From Treponema sp. (GTDB lineage Bacteria; Spirochaetota; Spirochaetia; Treponematales; Breznakiellaceae), in assembly GCA_031283905.1 (NCBI GenBank), contig JAITAW010000201.1, forward strand, positions 1 to 5,924: DNA of 5,924 bases, read 5' to 3'. Position numbers and translations under genes: made by a program. This document shows, piece by piece, positions 1 to 5,794 of the stretch (position 1 is the stretch's first letter; each line of letters opens with the position of its first letter). The notes beneath the pieces are model-generated. The model saw only the letters and a list, made by a program, of their open reading frames with translations, made no database searches and was not told the origin of the DNA.

Positions 1-924
1 GTCAAGCAGCGGATAAAAACGGTAACCGAGAGTCACGCCGTACTTGAGCGGCGTTTCGGGAATACCCCTGAGGTCGGTCATAAAACCGGCGGCCTGCCGC
101 ATCTTCTTGAGCGGTTTAGGCAGGACGACCGGTTCTTCGGTTACGCCGGCGGGAAGCTCAAAAGGCTGGTCCCAATAGCCGCTTTTGACGGCTGTTCCAA
201 AAACAAGCTTCCCTTCCACAAAAAGGAAAAGCGGCGCGGTAAGCTCTTTGTTTTTCACGACTCCTGCGGAAACGCCGTCCGTATCGCCGAAAAAGACTTC
301 TACGCCATCTTCGGGCGCGATGAACTTTTGCGGGATGCTTACTGCCGTGTCTCCACTGAAGACGGTTGTGCGGAAAGACTGGCGGTAATTCCGGATGAGT
401 TTTTCCGCGGAACTGTCAATGGGCGCATCGAGTAAAAGCCCGATGTAAAACGGCGACCAAAACGTCTCGCTTGCCCTGATAAAGTTATCAACCGCGTCAT
501 ATACGGAGAACCGCCACGACAGGCGGTCGTTGCCGTACACGGTGTATATGGTAACGGCCCAGCGGGCATCCGCCTCCAGGCAATACCGCTGTAGTTCCCC
601 GGACGAGAAATCGCCCGTTTCACTCTTGACGTAGGGCAGCCTGGCTTCTATGCCCGCCTCATAAAGCGCCGCGTCAACCGCATACGCCGTATAGTCAATG
701 GCGCCGTACAATTCGGGCGGGGCATTTTCTCTTCCTTGATGATAGAAAACAAGAACAGCCGATTCACGCGCTTCCGTTACGCCGTCATTGGTCTCCACGG
801 ATTTCTCCACAACGGGTTCTTCAGTTACGGCTTCTTCAGCCGCGGCTTTCACAGTCAAAAGAGAAAGCGATGACAGGCACACCAAGCAGCCTGCGAGGAA
901 TGTCTTTATGCGATTCTTTTTCAT
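1..924 (-). CDS. Secreted or outer-membrane protein of unknown function, C-terminus outside window
   Basis: The minus frame is open from the ATG at 922-924 to the window edge: 308 codons with no stop, so the C-terminus is missing. The start is fixed by a 4-base ATGA overlap with the stop of the upstream adenylate cyclase, which implies translational coupling. Residues 1-28 look like a Sec signal peptide: a basic MKKNRIK, a hydrophobic stretch, then VKAAAEE with a likely cleavage near Ala28. Residues 29-50 are an acidic linker. Residues 50-190 are mixed alpha/beta (for example VLVFYHQG and WAVTIYTVYG). The last visible residues, GVTLGYRFYP, resemble an outer-membrane beta strand. VTEEPVV occurs at 33-39 and again at 261-267 with different codons. 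I do not recognise the family. Periplasmic or outer-membrane location is inferred from the signal peptide; the partner role with the cyclase is inferred from coupling only. Confidence 0.88.
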   Translation of the reverse strand, partial: MKKNRIKTFLAGCLVCLSSLSLLTVKAAAEEAVTEEPVVEKSVETNDGVTEARESAVLVFYHQGRENAPPELYGAIDYTAYAVDAALYEAGIEARLPYVKSETGDFSSGELQRYCLEADARWAVTIYTVYGNDRLSWRFSVYDAVDNFIRASETFWSPFYIGLLLDAPIDSSAEKLIRNYRQSFRTTVFSGDTAVSIPQKFIAPEDGVEVFFGDTDGVSAGVVKNKELTAPLFLFVEGKLVFGTAVKSGYWDQPFELPAGVTEEPVVLPKPLKKMRQAAGFMTDLRGIPETPLKYGVTLGYRFYPLLD

Positions 925-2579
925 TTTTCGTGCATGATCTCCACGCCGTCCCAATTGTCAGGAGGCGGCTCTTTTATATACCGCTTACAGCGGTCAATAT
1001 ACCGGTCCGAAACGAGATCGTTGGGAAGCAAAGCCCCTACTTCTTTGAAAACCGCAAGGGATTCCTTGAAGTTCCGCTTATAGTATAGCCGCACCGCCTG
1101 TTCGTGCAATTTCCACGCTTTTTGCTCTATGGGCGTTATGCTCCGCCGCGCGGTCAGGATAGGCACGCCCAGCACCTTTCCTTTCACGGCCACGCGGTCA
1201 ATGGTTCTGCATGGGATCGCACCCTGGATTTTTTCATATACGCTCTCGGAAAAGAGGAACGGCTCCTTGTACATTTTGGTGAGGCCTTCGAGCCGGGAGG
1301 CGAGGTTCACCGAATCGCCTATGACCGTGTAGTTCATCTTCCGTTCGCACCCGATGTTTCCCACCGTGACGATGCCGTAATTGATGCCGATGCCGATGCT
1401 GAATTCCGGCGCGCCGAGCTTCATCTGCGACTTGTTGAAGCCGGCCAGCGCCTCGCTCATTTCAAGGCCGGCCAGCACCGAGGAAAGCGCGGCGTTTTCA
1501 CGCGCGATGGGCGCGCCGAAGATCGCCATGATGGCATCGCCGATGTATTTATCCACGATGCCGTCCCTGTCCATGATAATGTCTACCATGGTTTTAAAGT
1601 AGCGGTTGAGCGAATTGACCAGATCGTCAGGCTGCATCTTTTCGGAAATGGTGGTGAAGCTCCGTATATCCGAGAAGAGAATGGCGATTTCGCGGTTTGT
1701 GCCGATCAGCATCTGTTCGGGATTAACAAATATTTCGTCAATAACGTCCGCCGGCACGTACAGTTGGAATACGTTTCTGATTTTCCGCTCGCGCCTTTGC
1801 GCTACCGCCGCGTCGAACGCGTAGTTTTTTATCTGTTTATAGGCTACATCCAGATTTTGGAGCATGATGTTAAACGTATGGGAGAGATGCCCGATCTCGT
1901 CTTTGTAATACACGGGAACCGCTTCAGTGAGCGTGTTCTCTTCAATAATGCGCTTCATGGAAGAAACCACGTTTTCTATGGGCCTGGTGATGTAGTTGGC
2001 CATCATAAAGAGGAGTAGCACGCCGGCCGCCAGGGTGCCAATCAATATGACGGCCGATGTTCTGAAGATCTGCTCAACCGGCCCGTAGAATTGCTTCCGC
2101 TCTTCCGTAACGAACACCTGCCAGTTGAAGGGCGCGAACGGCATGGTATAGACCGCGCGTTCAACGCCGTTGATTCGCGTGAAAAGAAACCCGCTTTTCT
2201 CGTCCCGGACGCGGGCGGTAAGAGCGGACGCCTCTTCCGGCGAAACGGCCAGTTTACCCGCCATAATACCGGCCCGCGCCTCCCCGTCAAGCGCGAAAAT
2301 AGCCTCGGTGGGGCTGCGGAGTATGCCGCTAGCGAAGTTCCCAACCGCCTCTCTTGCCGCCCATTCCATTGAGAGATTGCCAAGCATATTATTATCAACA
2401 AGAAGATTCCACTCTCCTTCGGCATAACTTATGACTTCTTCGGCCTTGAATTGCAGAGAACCAACCGCTATTTTATTGACCGCGGCGGCGGCCAAAAGGT
2501 ATGACGCGCCGCCTACCATCGCGGCGGCGACCGTCAAAAGAGGGACGACAATAAATAGTATTTTGGCTCTGATCTTCAT
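921..2579 (-). CDS. Membrane-bound class III adenylate cyclase with extracytoplasmic sensor and HAMP domain
   Basis: This protein makes cAMP from ATP at the inner face of the cytoplasmic membrane under control of an outside sensor (known for the family). It is 552 residues from the ATG at 2577-2579. An in-frame TTG at 2595-2597 would add six residues, but ATG followed by KIRAKIL gives the normal basic start of TM1. Visible order: TM1 about 7-34, extracytoplasmic sensor about 35-173 (Cache-like in size), TM2 about 174-194, HAMP about 191-246, linker, cyclase about 294-480, helical TPR-like tail 484-552. Metal-binding Asp304 (FSDIRSFT) and Asp348 (GDAIMAIFG) are present. So are the adenine-selecting Lys344 and Asp422, and the transition-state residues Asn425 and Arg429 (GDSVNLASR). 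The catalytic set is therefore complete and adenylate rather than guanylate specificity is expected. There is no convincing Shine-Dalgarno sequence. The gene downstream overlaps by four bases. Confidence 0.96.
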   Translation of the reverse strand: MKIRAKILFIVVPLLTVAAAMVGGASYLLAAAAVNKIAVGSLQFKAEEVISYAEGEWNLLVDNNMLGNLSMEWAAREAVGNFASGILRSPTEAIFALDGEARAGIMAGKLAVSPEEASALTARVRDEKSGFLFTRINGVERAVYTMPFAPFNWQVFVTEERKQFYGPVEQIFRTSAVILIGTLAAGVLLLFMMANYITRPIENVVSSMKRIIEENTLTEAVPVYYKDEIGHLSHTFNIMLQNLDVAYKQIKNYAFDAAVAQRRERKIRNVFQLYVPADVIDEIFVNPEQMLIGTNREIAILFSDIRSFTTISEKMQPDDLVNSLNRYFKTMVDIIMDRDGIVDKYIGDAIMAIFGAPIARENAALSSVLAGLEMSEALAGFNKSQMKLGAPEFSIGIGINYGIVTVGNIGCERKMNYTVIGDSVNLASRLEGLTKMYKEPFLFSESVYEKIQGAIPCRTIDRVAVKGKVLGVPILTARRSITPIEQKAWKLHEQAVRLYYKRNFKESLAVFKEVGALLPNDLVSDRYIDRCKRYIKEPPPDNWDGVEIMHEK

Positions 2580-2605
2580 GGAAACAGCATACAGCAAGAG
2601 CGCGA

Positions 2606-2611
2606 TTTATA
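2606..2611 (-). promoter_or_regulatory. Possible -10 box for the adenylate cyclase operon
   Basis: Reading leftward, TATAAA lies 26 bases upstream of the cyclase ATG and just after the T-tract of the channel terminator. No good -35 box is found 16-18 bases upstream, where the sequence is the T-tract itself. Transcription would begin near 2599, leaving a leader of about 20 bases without a Shine-Dalgarno sequence. The call rests on the -10 match and on the need for a promoter downstream of the terminator. Confidence 0.35.
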
Positions 2612-2624
2612 CAAGAACGCATAC

Positions 2625-2660
2625 AAAAAAAATACCGCCTCGCGCGCGGTACGCGGCGGC
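2625..2660 (-). terminator. Rho-independent terminator after the MscS-type channel
   Basis: Read leftward, a GC-rich hairpin is followed by eight T residues (the A-run at 2625-2632 on the plus strand). The stem TACCGC/GCGGTA (2633-2638 with 2646-2651) has a 7-base loop. An alternative longer stem pairs 2635-2639 with 2655-2659. It starts 6 bases after the channel stop codon and separates the channel from the cyclase transcript. Confidence 0.85.
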
Positions 2661-2665
2661 ATTTC

Positions 2666-4018
2666 TTACCCTTTCTTGCCCTCTTTTTTTTCCGCGCCTT
2701 CCGCGTCCTCGACGATATGCGCTTCCGCGCTTTCCATAAAGGGGGCGGTATAGGGCATATAGGAACGGACATAGGAAACGGTCATATCCAATCCCGCATC
2801 GCGGAACCCGTTTTGTATATTTTTATACAACTCGGAATACACGGCCGGCACCTTCTCGATCGCCTTTGTGTATGCGTTTATCTCGTAATGCGCGTAAAAA
2901 TCGTCAAGTTTTGTCTGAAGCACGAAGGGCATGGGATCGGGTTCAACATACCGGGTCTTGAGCGCGGACTCAATGAGGATCGAATGCACGGTCTGCCACG
3001 GCGTTGAGTAGCCGAAGGTGACGGTTACGTGCAGGATGAGCCCTTGATCCTCCTCGTTATCCGCCGAGAAATTGTAATTGGTGATGCTTGAAGTGAGTAT
3101 CATGGAATTGGGGAAGGTGATGTATTCGTTTTTATGGGTGCGCAGCCGCGTTACCGTCGCGGATTTTTCCACCACAAACCCTATGATAGTGCCGATCTGT
3201 ATCCGGTCGCCCAGCTTGAAGGGTCTCATGTAGGTAACGACAATACCCGCCACCAGATTCCCGATAACGGAACTCGATCCCAGGGAGAACAGAATACCTA
3301 TGAATACGGAAACGCCCTTGAAAATATCGGATTCGGAATTGGGCAGGAGCGGGTATATGAGGATGATGGTGAACGCATAAATCAATATCCGCAGTATGTT
3401 AAACGTAGGCTGCGCCCAATCGGCATAAAAGCCGGGAACAATGAGCGCGCCTTTTTGAATCTGCGTGGTAAAAAACTTCACCGCTTTTATCGTGTAATGA
3501 GATATTATAAAGGTAATAAAGATGGTAATAAGATTGGGAATATATTTGACGATGGTGATTCCCGCGTTCTTAAGAGGGGAGATGATATACCCGATCAGTC
3601 TTGCCGCAACGTTGCGGGTTTGTTCAAAGATGCCGAATAGTATGGGCAAGGTTAAATATACGATCACCGCGTACGCGACATATTTGAATATCTTTACCAG
3701 GAAAGAGAACGCGTTCGCTATTTGCCGGGAATCAAGGAGCGTATAATTCTTGAAAACAACGGGCTTAATAGCCGCCTCGCTTTGTATTTTATTTTGCAGT
3801 TTTACCAACAGACGCCCGACCAGCCGTATCAGCAGTATCATAAGTATGATTACCGCGGCGGCAATGCCGCATCTTATAAATATGTTTTTTCCTACGAGTT
3901 CGTTTACCACAGAAGAAACACCCGATTCAAAGTTTTCATCCGCGGCGTTTGTCTGGGCGGACAGCGCGGAGGATAAAGAAATAAAAGAAAGCATGAAAAC
4001 CGCTCGAATAGCACTCAT
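2666..4018 (-). CDS. MscS-family mechanosensitive ion channel with N-terminal signal peptide
   Basis: A small-conductance-type mechanosensitive channel that releases solutes when membrane tension rises (known for the family). It is 450 residues, longer than the E. coli MscS of about 286, with the extra length N-terminal. The first 21 residues look like a signal peptide, with likely cleavage after ALSA. Membrane helices are visible at about 49-72, 102-128, 153-176 and 205-226. The pore helix at about 235-263 is Gly/Ala/Ser-rich (LGSSSVIGNLVAGIV). It is followed by the MscS beta domain (MRPFKLGDRIQIG, about 264-325, with the family FPNS motif at 302-305) and the alpha/beta C-terminal domain to about 420. 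The last 20 residues are charged and Lys/Glu-rich. The start at 4018 is chosen because it supplies Arg5 for the signal peptide. The gene looks monocistronic: its own promoter upstream and a terminator right behind it. Confidence 0.96.
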   Translation of the reverse strand: MSAIRAVFMLSFISLSSALSAQTNAADENFESGVSSVVNELVGKNIFIRCGIAAAVIILMILLIRLVGRLLVKLQNKIQSEAAIKPVVFKNYTLLDSRQIANAFSFLVKIFKYVAYAVIVYLTLPILFGIFEQTRNVAARLIGYIISPLKNAGITIVKYIPNLITIFITFIISHYTIKAVKFFTTQIQKGALIVPGFYADWAQPTFNILRILIYAFTIILIYPLLPNSESDIFKGVSVFIGILFSLGSSSVIGNLVAGIVVTYMRPFKLGDRIQIGTIIGFVVEKSATVTRLRTHKNEYITFPNSMILTSSITNYNFSADNEEDQGLILHVTVTFGYSTPWQTVHSILIESALKTRYVEPDPMPFVLQTKLDDFYAHYEINAYTKAIEKVPAVYSELYKNIQNGFRDAGLDMTVSYVRSYMPYTAPFMESAEAHIVEDAEGAEKKEGKKG

Positions 4019-4024
4019 AATAGA

Positions 4025-4053
4025 ACTATATACCTTTTGCCAGTAAAAAACAA
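4025..4053 (-). promoter_or_regulatory. Sigma-70-like promoter of the channel gene, very short or no leader
   Basis: Reading leftward, TTGTTT (4053-4048) and TATAGT (4030-4025) are separated by exactly 17 bases. The ATG starts 7 bases after the -10 box, so the transcript would begin at or beside the start codon. The only purine-rich stretch, AAAAGG (4038-4033), lies 14 bases upstream of the ATG, too far for a usual ribosome-binding site and upstream of the predicted start of transcription. A leaderless mRNA is an inference. Confidence 0.5.
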
Positions 4054-4066
4054 CCGCTCAAAGCGG
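4044..4066 (-). terminator. Hairpin with T-rich tails on both sides (possible bidirectional terminator)
   Basis: The stem CCGCT/AGCGG (4054-4058 with 4062-4066) has the loop CAA. Leftward it is followed by TTGTTTTTT (4053-4045); rightward by a weaker GTTTTGTTGTTT (4067-4078). The leftward tail also contains the -35 box of the channel promoter. It would stop transcripts arriving from the IS debris on the right and so insulate the channel gene. The stem is short, so strength is uncertain. Confidence 0.55.
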
Positions 4067-4138
4067 GTTTTGTTGTTTAAAAAATGGAGATGGCTTCTGA
4101 AAAACGTGTGGCAAACCCGATAGGTACCTCGTAAGGCT

Positions 4139-4311
4139 CCGCAGACGGGGAAAAACTGCGGTCTCTTTCTTGACAAGCGCGAAAATCCGCGCTACTGCGG
4201 AAACCGCACAACTCATCGTTGATGCGTGAATGAGGGCGGGAAAGGCGTACGGATTATATGCCGGAAGCGTCTATACGCCGCTCAAATCTTGCCGCGCCGG
4301 ATTTGAGGGCG
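4139..4311 (+). other. Hairpin-dense non-coding stretch, possible structured RNA or its remnant
   Basis: No gene is supported between 4019 and 4360. Within it, six consecutive hairpins can be drawn by eye. They are 4139-4161 (CCGCAG/CTGCGG), 4176-4193 (AGCGCG/CGCGCT), 4196-4208 (TGCGG/CCGCA, loop AAA), 4212-4234 (CTCAT/ATGAG), 4244-4262 (GGCGTA/TATGCC with one G-U pair) and 4276-4311 (CGCC + CTCAAATC with GATTTGAG + GGCG, one bulged G). Several plus-strand loops are A-rich, which favours an RNA read rightward. I found no RNase P, tmRNA, SRP or riboswitch signature. All plus frames checked carry stops. It may be a decayed mobile RNA element such as part of a group II intron, but no domain V was found. 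Strand and transcription are inferred. Confidence 0.4.
4276..4311. repeat. Strong inverted repeat, CTCAAATC/GATTTGAG
   Basis: A perfect 8-bp stem (4281-4288 with 4300-4307) is extended by CGCC/GGCG (4276-4279 with 4308-4311) across one bulged G. The loop is 11 bases and GC-rich. No T-tract follows on either side, so it is not a terminator. It is the most stable-looking hairpin of the 4139-4311 cluster. Confidence 0.7.
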
Positions 4312-4359
4312 ACTTTGGCGGATTGAGAGGCATCTAATTCTAACAGTGCCTAAAACCAC

Positions 4360-4694
4360 CTAAAATTTAATCCATTCGGGGTTTAATTCCCCGTCCCTCT
4401 GAGGCGTAAAACCGGGGGTGCGGGGGAATTTTTCCATAGGGATGAAGAAGTTGGCAAGCGGGCAAAGGAATTGGCAGAGGCGATTAAGGGCATCGAGTTC
4501 TTCCCGGATGTCGTAGCGCCGGTAGGCGGCATAGTTTTTGACGAAGGCGTTGTTTTTCTGTTCCGGCAAAACAGTTGTCGTTTTTGTGGTAGGAACGTCC
4601 GAGGGAGAGGTTGGGGGTTTTTACGGTCTCCCGCCAGTTGATGACGTTGCGGTTAATGAACTCCGAACTATTACCGCCGTGGAACCGGACATGG
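4360..4694 (-). pseudogene. C-terminal fragment of an rve/DDE integrase-type transposase, frameshifted
   Basis: This is the end of a transposase with an rve-type catalytic core. Reading leftward from 4694, the frame gives FHGGNSSEFIN, where the family normally has Asp-Asn-Gly/Ser-Ser-Glu-Phe around the second catalytic Asp; here that Asp position reads Gly (GGT at 4673-4675). It continues through INWRE and SYHKNDNCF. It then needs a 1-base shift near 4564-4566 (an extra base) to continue as EQKNNAFVKNY with the third catalytic acid, then RRYDIREELDALNRL and NFFIP. The frame ends at a TAA at 4360-4362, earlier than usual. Everything N-terminal to the second Asp is missing: the frame is cut at 4694, exactly where the inverted repeat of the IS4-type element starts. 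No N-terminal half is visible beyond 5739. It is non-functional. Family recognition is from motif memory. Confidence 0.75.
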
Positions 4695-4703
4695 GACTGT
4701 CAA
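4695..4703 (+). repeat. Left terminal inverted repeat of the IS4-type remnant
   Basis: GACTGTCAA is the inverted counterpart of TTGACAATC at 5731-5739, with one mismatch. It also supplies the in-frame stop (TGA, 4702-4700 leftward) that ends the adjoining rve transposase fragment. Confidence 0.55.
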
Positions 4704-4723
4704 CAAGTTAAGGGCTAGACATC

Positions 4724-4746
4724 TCCCAGAGGGTTGTCCCGTGGGA
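4724..4746 (+). promoter_or_regulatory. Hairpin covering the ribosome-binding site of the IS transposase
   Basis: TCCCA (4724-4728) can pair with TGGGA (4742-4746). The 3' arm holds the GGGA that would be the Shine-Dalgarno sequence, four bases before the ATG at 4751. Smaller alternatives CCC-AGA-GGG and GGG-TTGT-CCC lie inside. Such subterminal hairpins in other IS elements limit transposase translation from read-through transcripts (known). That role here is inferred. Confidence 0.4.
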
Positions 4747-4750
4747 AAAA

Positions 4751-5722
4751 ATGTTTAAAAGCCGTAAAGTAGTTCGGAATTTGTTGGAAAAAGCGGAATA
4801 TGAAAGCCGTTCAAAGAAGCGGGAGTCGGCAAGGATTACGAGCGGAAGTGTATCGAGATCGGAATTATACGGCGTGCGCGTGAAATCAAAACTCTCGCCG
4901 ATTTAATGACGCTCTGTTTGTTTCATCCGCTCAACGGAGTGCCGCTTATTGCGTCCGGCGGCACGGTCGCTTTCGCCCTGAAAACAGGGAATTTCAGCGA
5001 TGCGGCGTTTATGAAAAAATTCGCCGAACGGTTCAAACGGATAAGCGCGGACTTGTCGCACGGCGGCGAAACCTGCCGCCCGCGTTATGCGATAGACCTT
5101 CATACCGTGACCGGCGACACGTTCAAAATTACCAAAGAGGCGATCGATGAAGCACTGGGAAATTTCGGGTTCAGACAGGTGGTTTGGTAATCGCCGACTG
5201 GGCGTACGGGACGTTGAACGGGATAACCCGCCGCCTGAAGTGCGGCGCGGATTATATACCGCGCCCGCGGACGGACCGTTTCGCCGTTTACGATGGAAAC
5301 GGAATAAGGTTGACATTGCCTGCGGGTTCGCGGATCTGAAAAGCGGTAAAAGTTCCGAAGCGGCGGTTTTTGCCGCGCTCCCTGATAAAGCACGAATTCC
5401 GGTGAGGGTTTGCGTTAAGCGCAAGGACGAAGAAGCGTGCGGGCAATCCCGAAAAAGGCCGGACCGCCGCGCGTTCCGCAAAGGCGGCAAGCTGCGGGAA
5501 AAGACCGCGGCGTTCAACGAACGCATCACGGACGTAACGCCGCTTCCGAATTCGGTTGCCGCCGACGAAGTCCTTGAAACATACCGCCTGCGCCGGCGGG
5601 CTGGGATCCATTTCAAGAGACTGAAGCCTATCCCCGACTTTGGCGGTTTGCCTAAGAAAAATCCGGCCGCTTCCGAGTCGCGGCCGAATGGCAAGATAAT
5701 GGTCGCTTTGAAAAATATGTGA
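4751..5722 (+). pseudogene. IS4-type DDE transposase, inactivated by frameshifts, deletion and active-site loss
   Basis: The remnant starts at ATG 4751 (MFKSRKVVRNLLEKA). One base appears lost near 4809, after which the frame runs FKEAGVGKDYERKC, then RRAREIKTLADLM and FHPLNGVPLI as in IS4-type transposases. Another loss near 5179 restores LVIADWAYGTLNGI, containing the second catalytic Asp, and a third near 5306 restores KVDIACGF. The C-terminal frame runs to the stop at 5720-5722. The first catalytic Asp segment seems deleted: SADLSHGG runs almost directly into RPRYAIDLHT, about 30 residues shorter than I expect. The signature Y-(2)-R-(3)-E-(6)-K reads YRLRRRAGIHFKRLK, with Gly (GGG 5603-5605) where the catalytic Glu belongs. 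The C-terminus stops soon after NGKIMVAL, also early. No activity is possible. The fragments at 4906-5190 and 5147-5722 are pieces of this one gene. Confidence 0.85.
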
Positions 5723-5730
5723 AAAACGGC

Positions 5731-5739
5731 TTGACAATC
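5731..5739 (+). repeat. Right terminal inverted repeat of the IS4-type remnant
   Basis: TTGACAATC pairs with the left end at 4695-4703 (8 of 9). It lies 8 bases after the transposase remnant stop, and its first six bases form a perfect -35 box pointing outward. Confidence 0.55.
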
Positions 5740-5759
5740 AATCATGAACGTCATATACT
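5731..5759 (+). promoter_or_regulatory. Near-consensus sigma-70 promoter, -35 in the IS end and -10 in flanking DNA
   Basis: TTGACA (5731-5736, perfect) and TATACT (5754-5759, five of six) are separated by exactly 17 bases. Transcription is expected to begin near 5766. The -35 box is inside the right inverted repeat and the -10 box is 15 bases beyond the IS end, the classic layout of an IS-derived hybrid promoter. It points at the open frame with a Shine-Dalgarno sequence at 5779-5783. It is the best promoter match I noticed in the window. Confidence 0.75.
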
Positions 5760-5778
5760 TTCTTTGAAAATACCCTAC

Positions 5779-5783
5779 AGGAG
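5779..5783 (+). promoter_or_regulatory. Shine-Dalgarno AGGAG for the right-edge gene
   Basis: AGGAG lies 11 bases before GTG 5795 and 2 bases before an in-frame TTG 5786. It is about 13 bases downstream of the predicted transcription start. It favours GTG, although the spacing is at the long end. Confidence 0.5.
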
Positions 5784-5794
5784 TTTTGATAAAA

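Larger units (their letters stand above)
4695..5739 (+). mobile_element. Degenerate IS4-type insertion sequence with recognisable ends
   Basis: An element of about 1,045 bases contains one plus-strand transposase remnant between imperfect inverted repeats GACTGTCAA (4695-4703) and TTGACAATC (5731-5739), which match at 8 of 9 positions when inverted. The left boundary is supported independently, because the older rve transposase fragment stops being readable at that base. The length is shorter than I would expect for a full-length IS4-type element, in line with an internal deletion and probable C-terminal loss. No convincing target-site duplication was found. CATG occurs just outside both ends (4690-4693 and 5743-5746), but at unequal distances. 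Confidence 0.65.

Noticed and set aside
870..906. LAGC lipobox-like motif (residues 10-13) in the unknown envelope protein
   Set aside because: Only a few residues of hydrophobic core precede the Cys, too short for a lipoprotein signal. The main hydrophobic stretch continues after it, which fits ordinary signal peptidase I cleavage better.
1104..2018. 304-codon open frame on the plus strand
   Set aside because: It lies entirely opposite the adenylate cyclase, whose catalytic residues are all conserved. It is a mirror frame caused by codon bias.
4602..4631. GGGAGA/TCTCCC inverted repeat
   Set aside because: It falls within the readable rve transposase fragment, has an 18-base loop and no associated signal, so it is probably chance.
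4690..5746. CATG on both sides of the IS4-type remnant as a target-site duplication
   Set aside because: The copies are only four bases and sit at different distances from the two repeat ends, so chance is likely.
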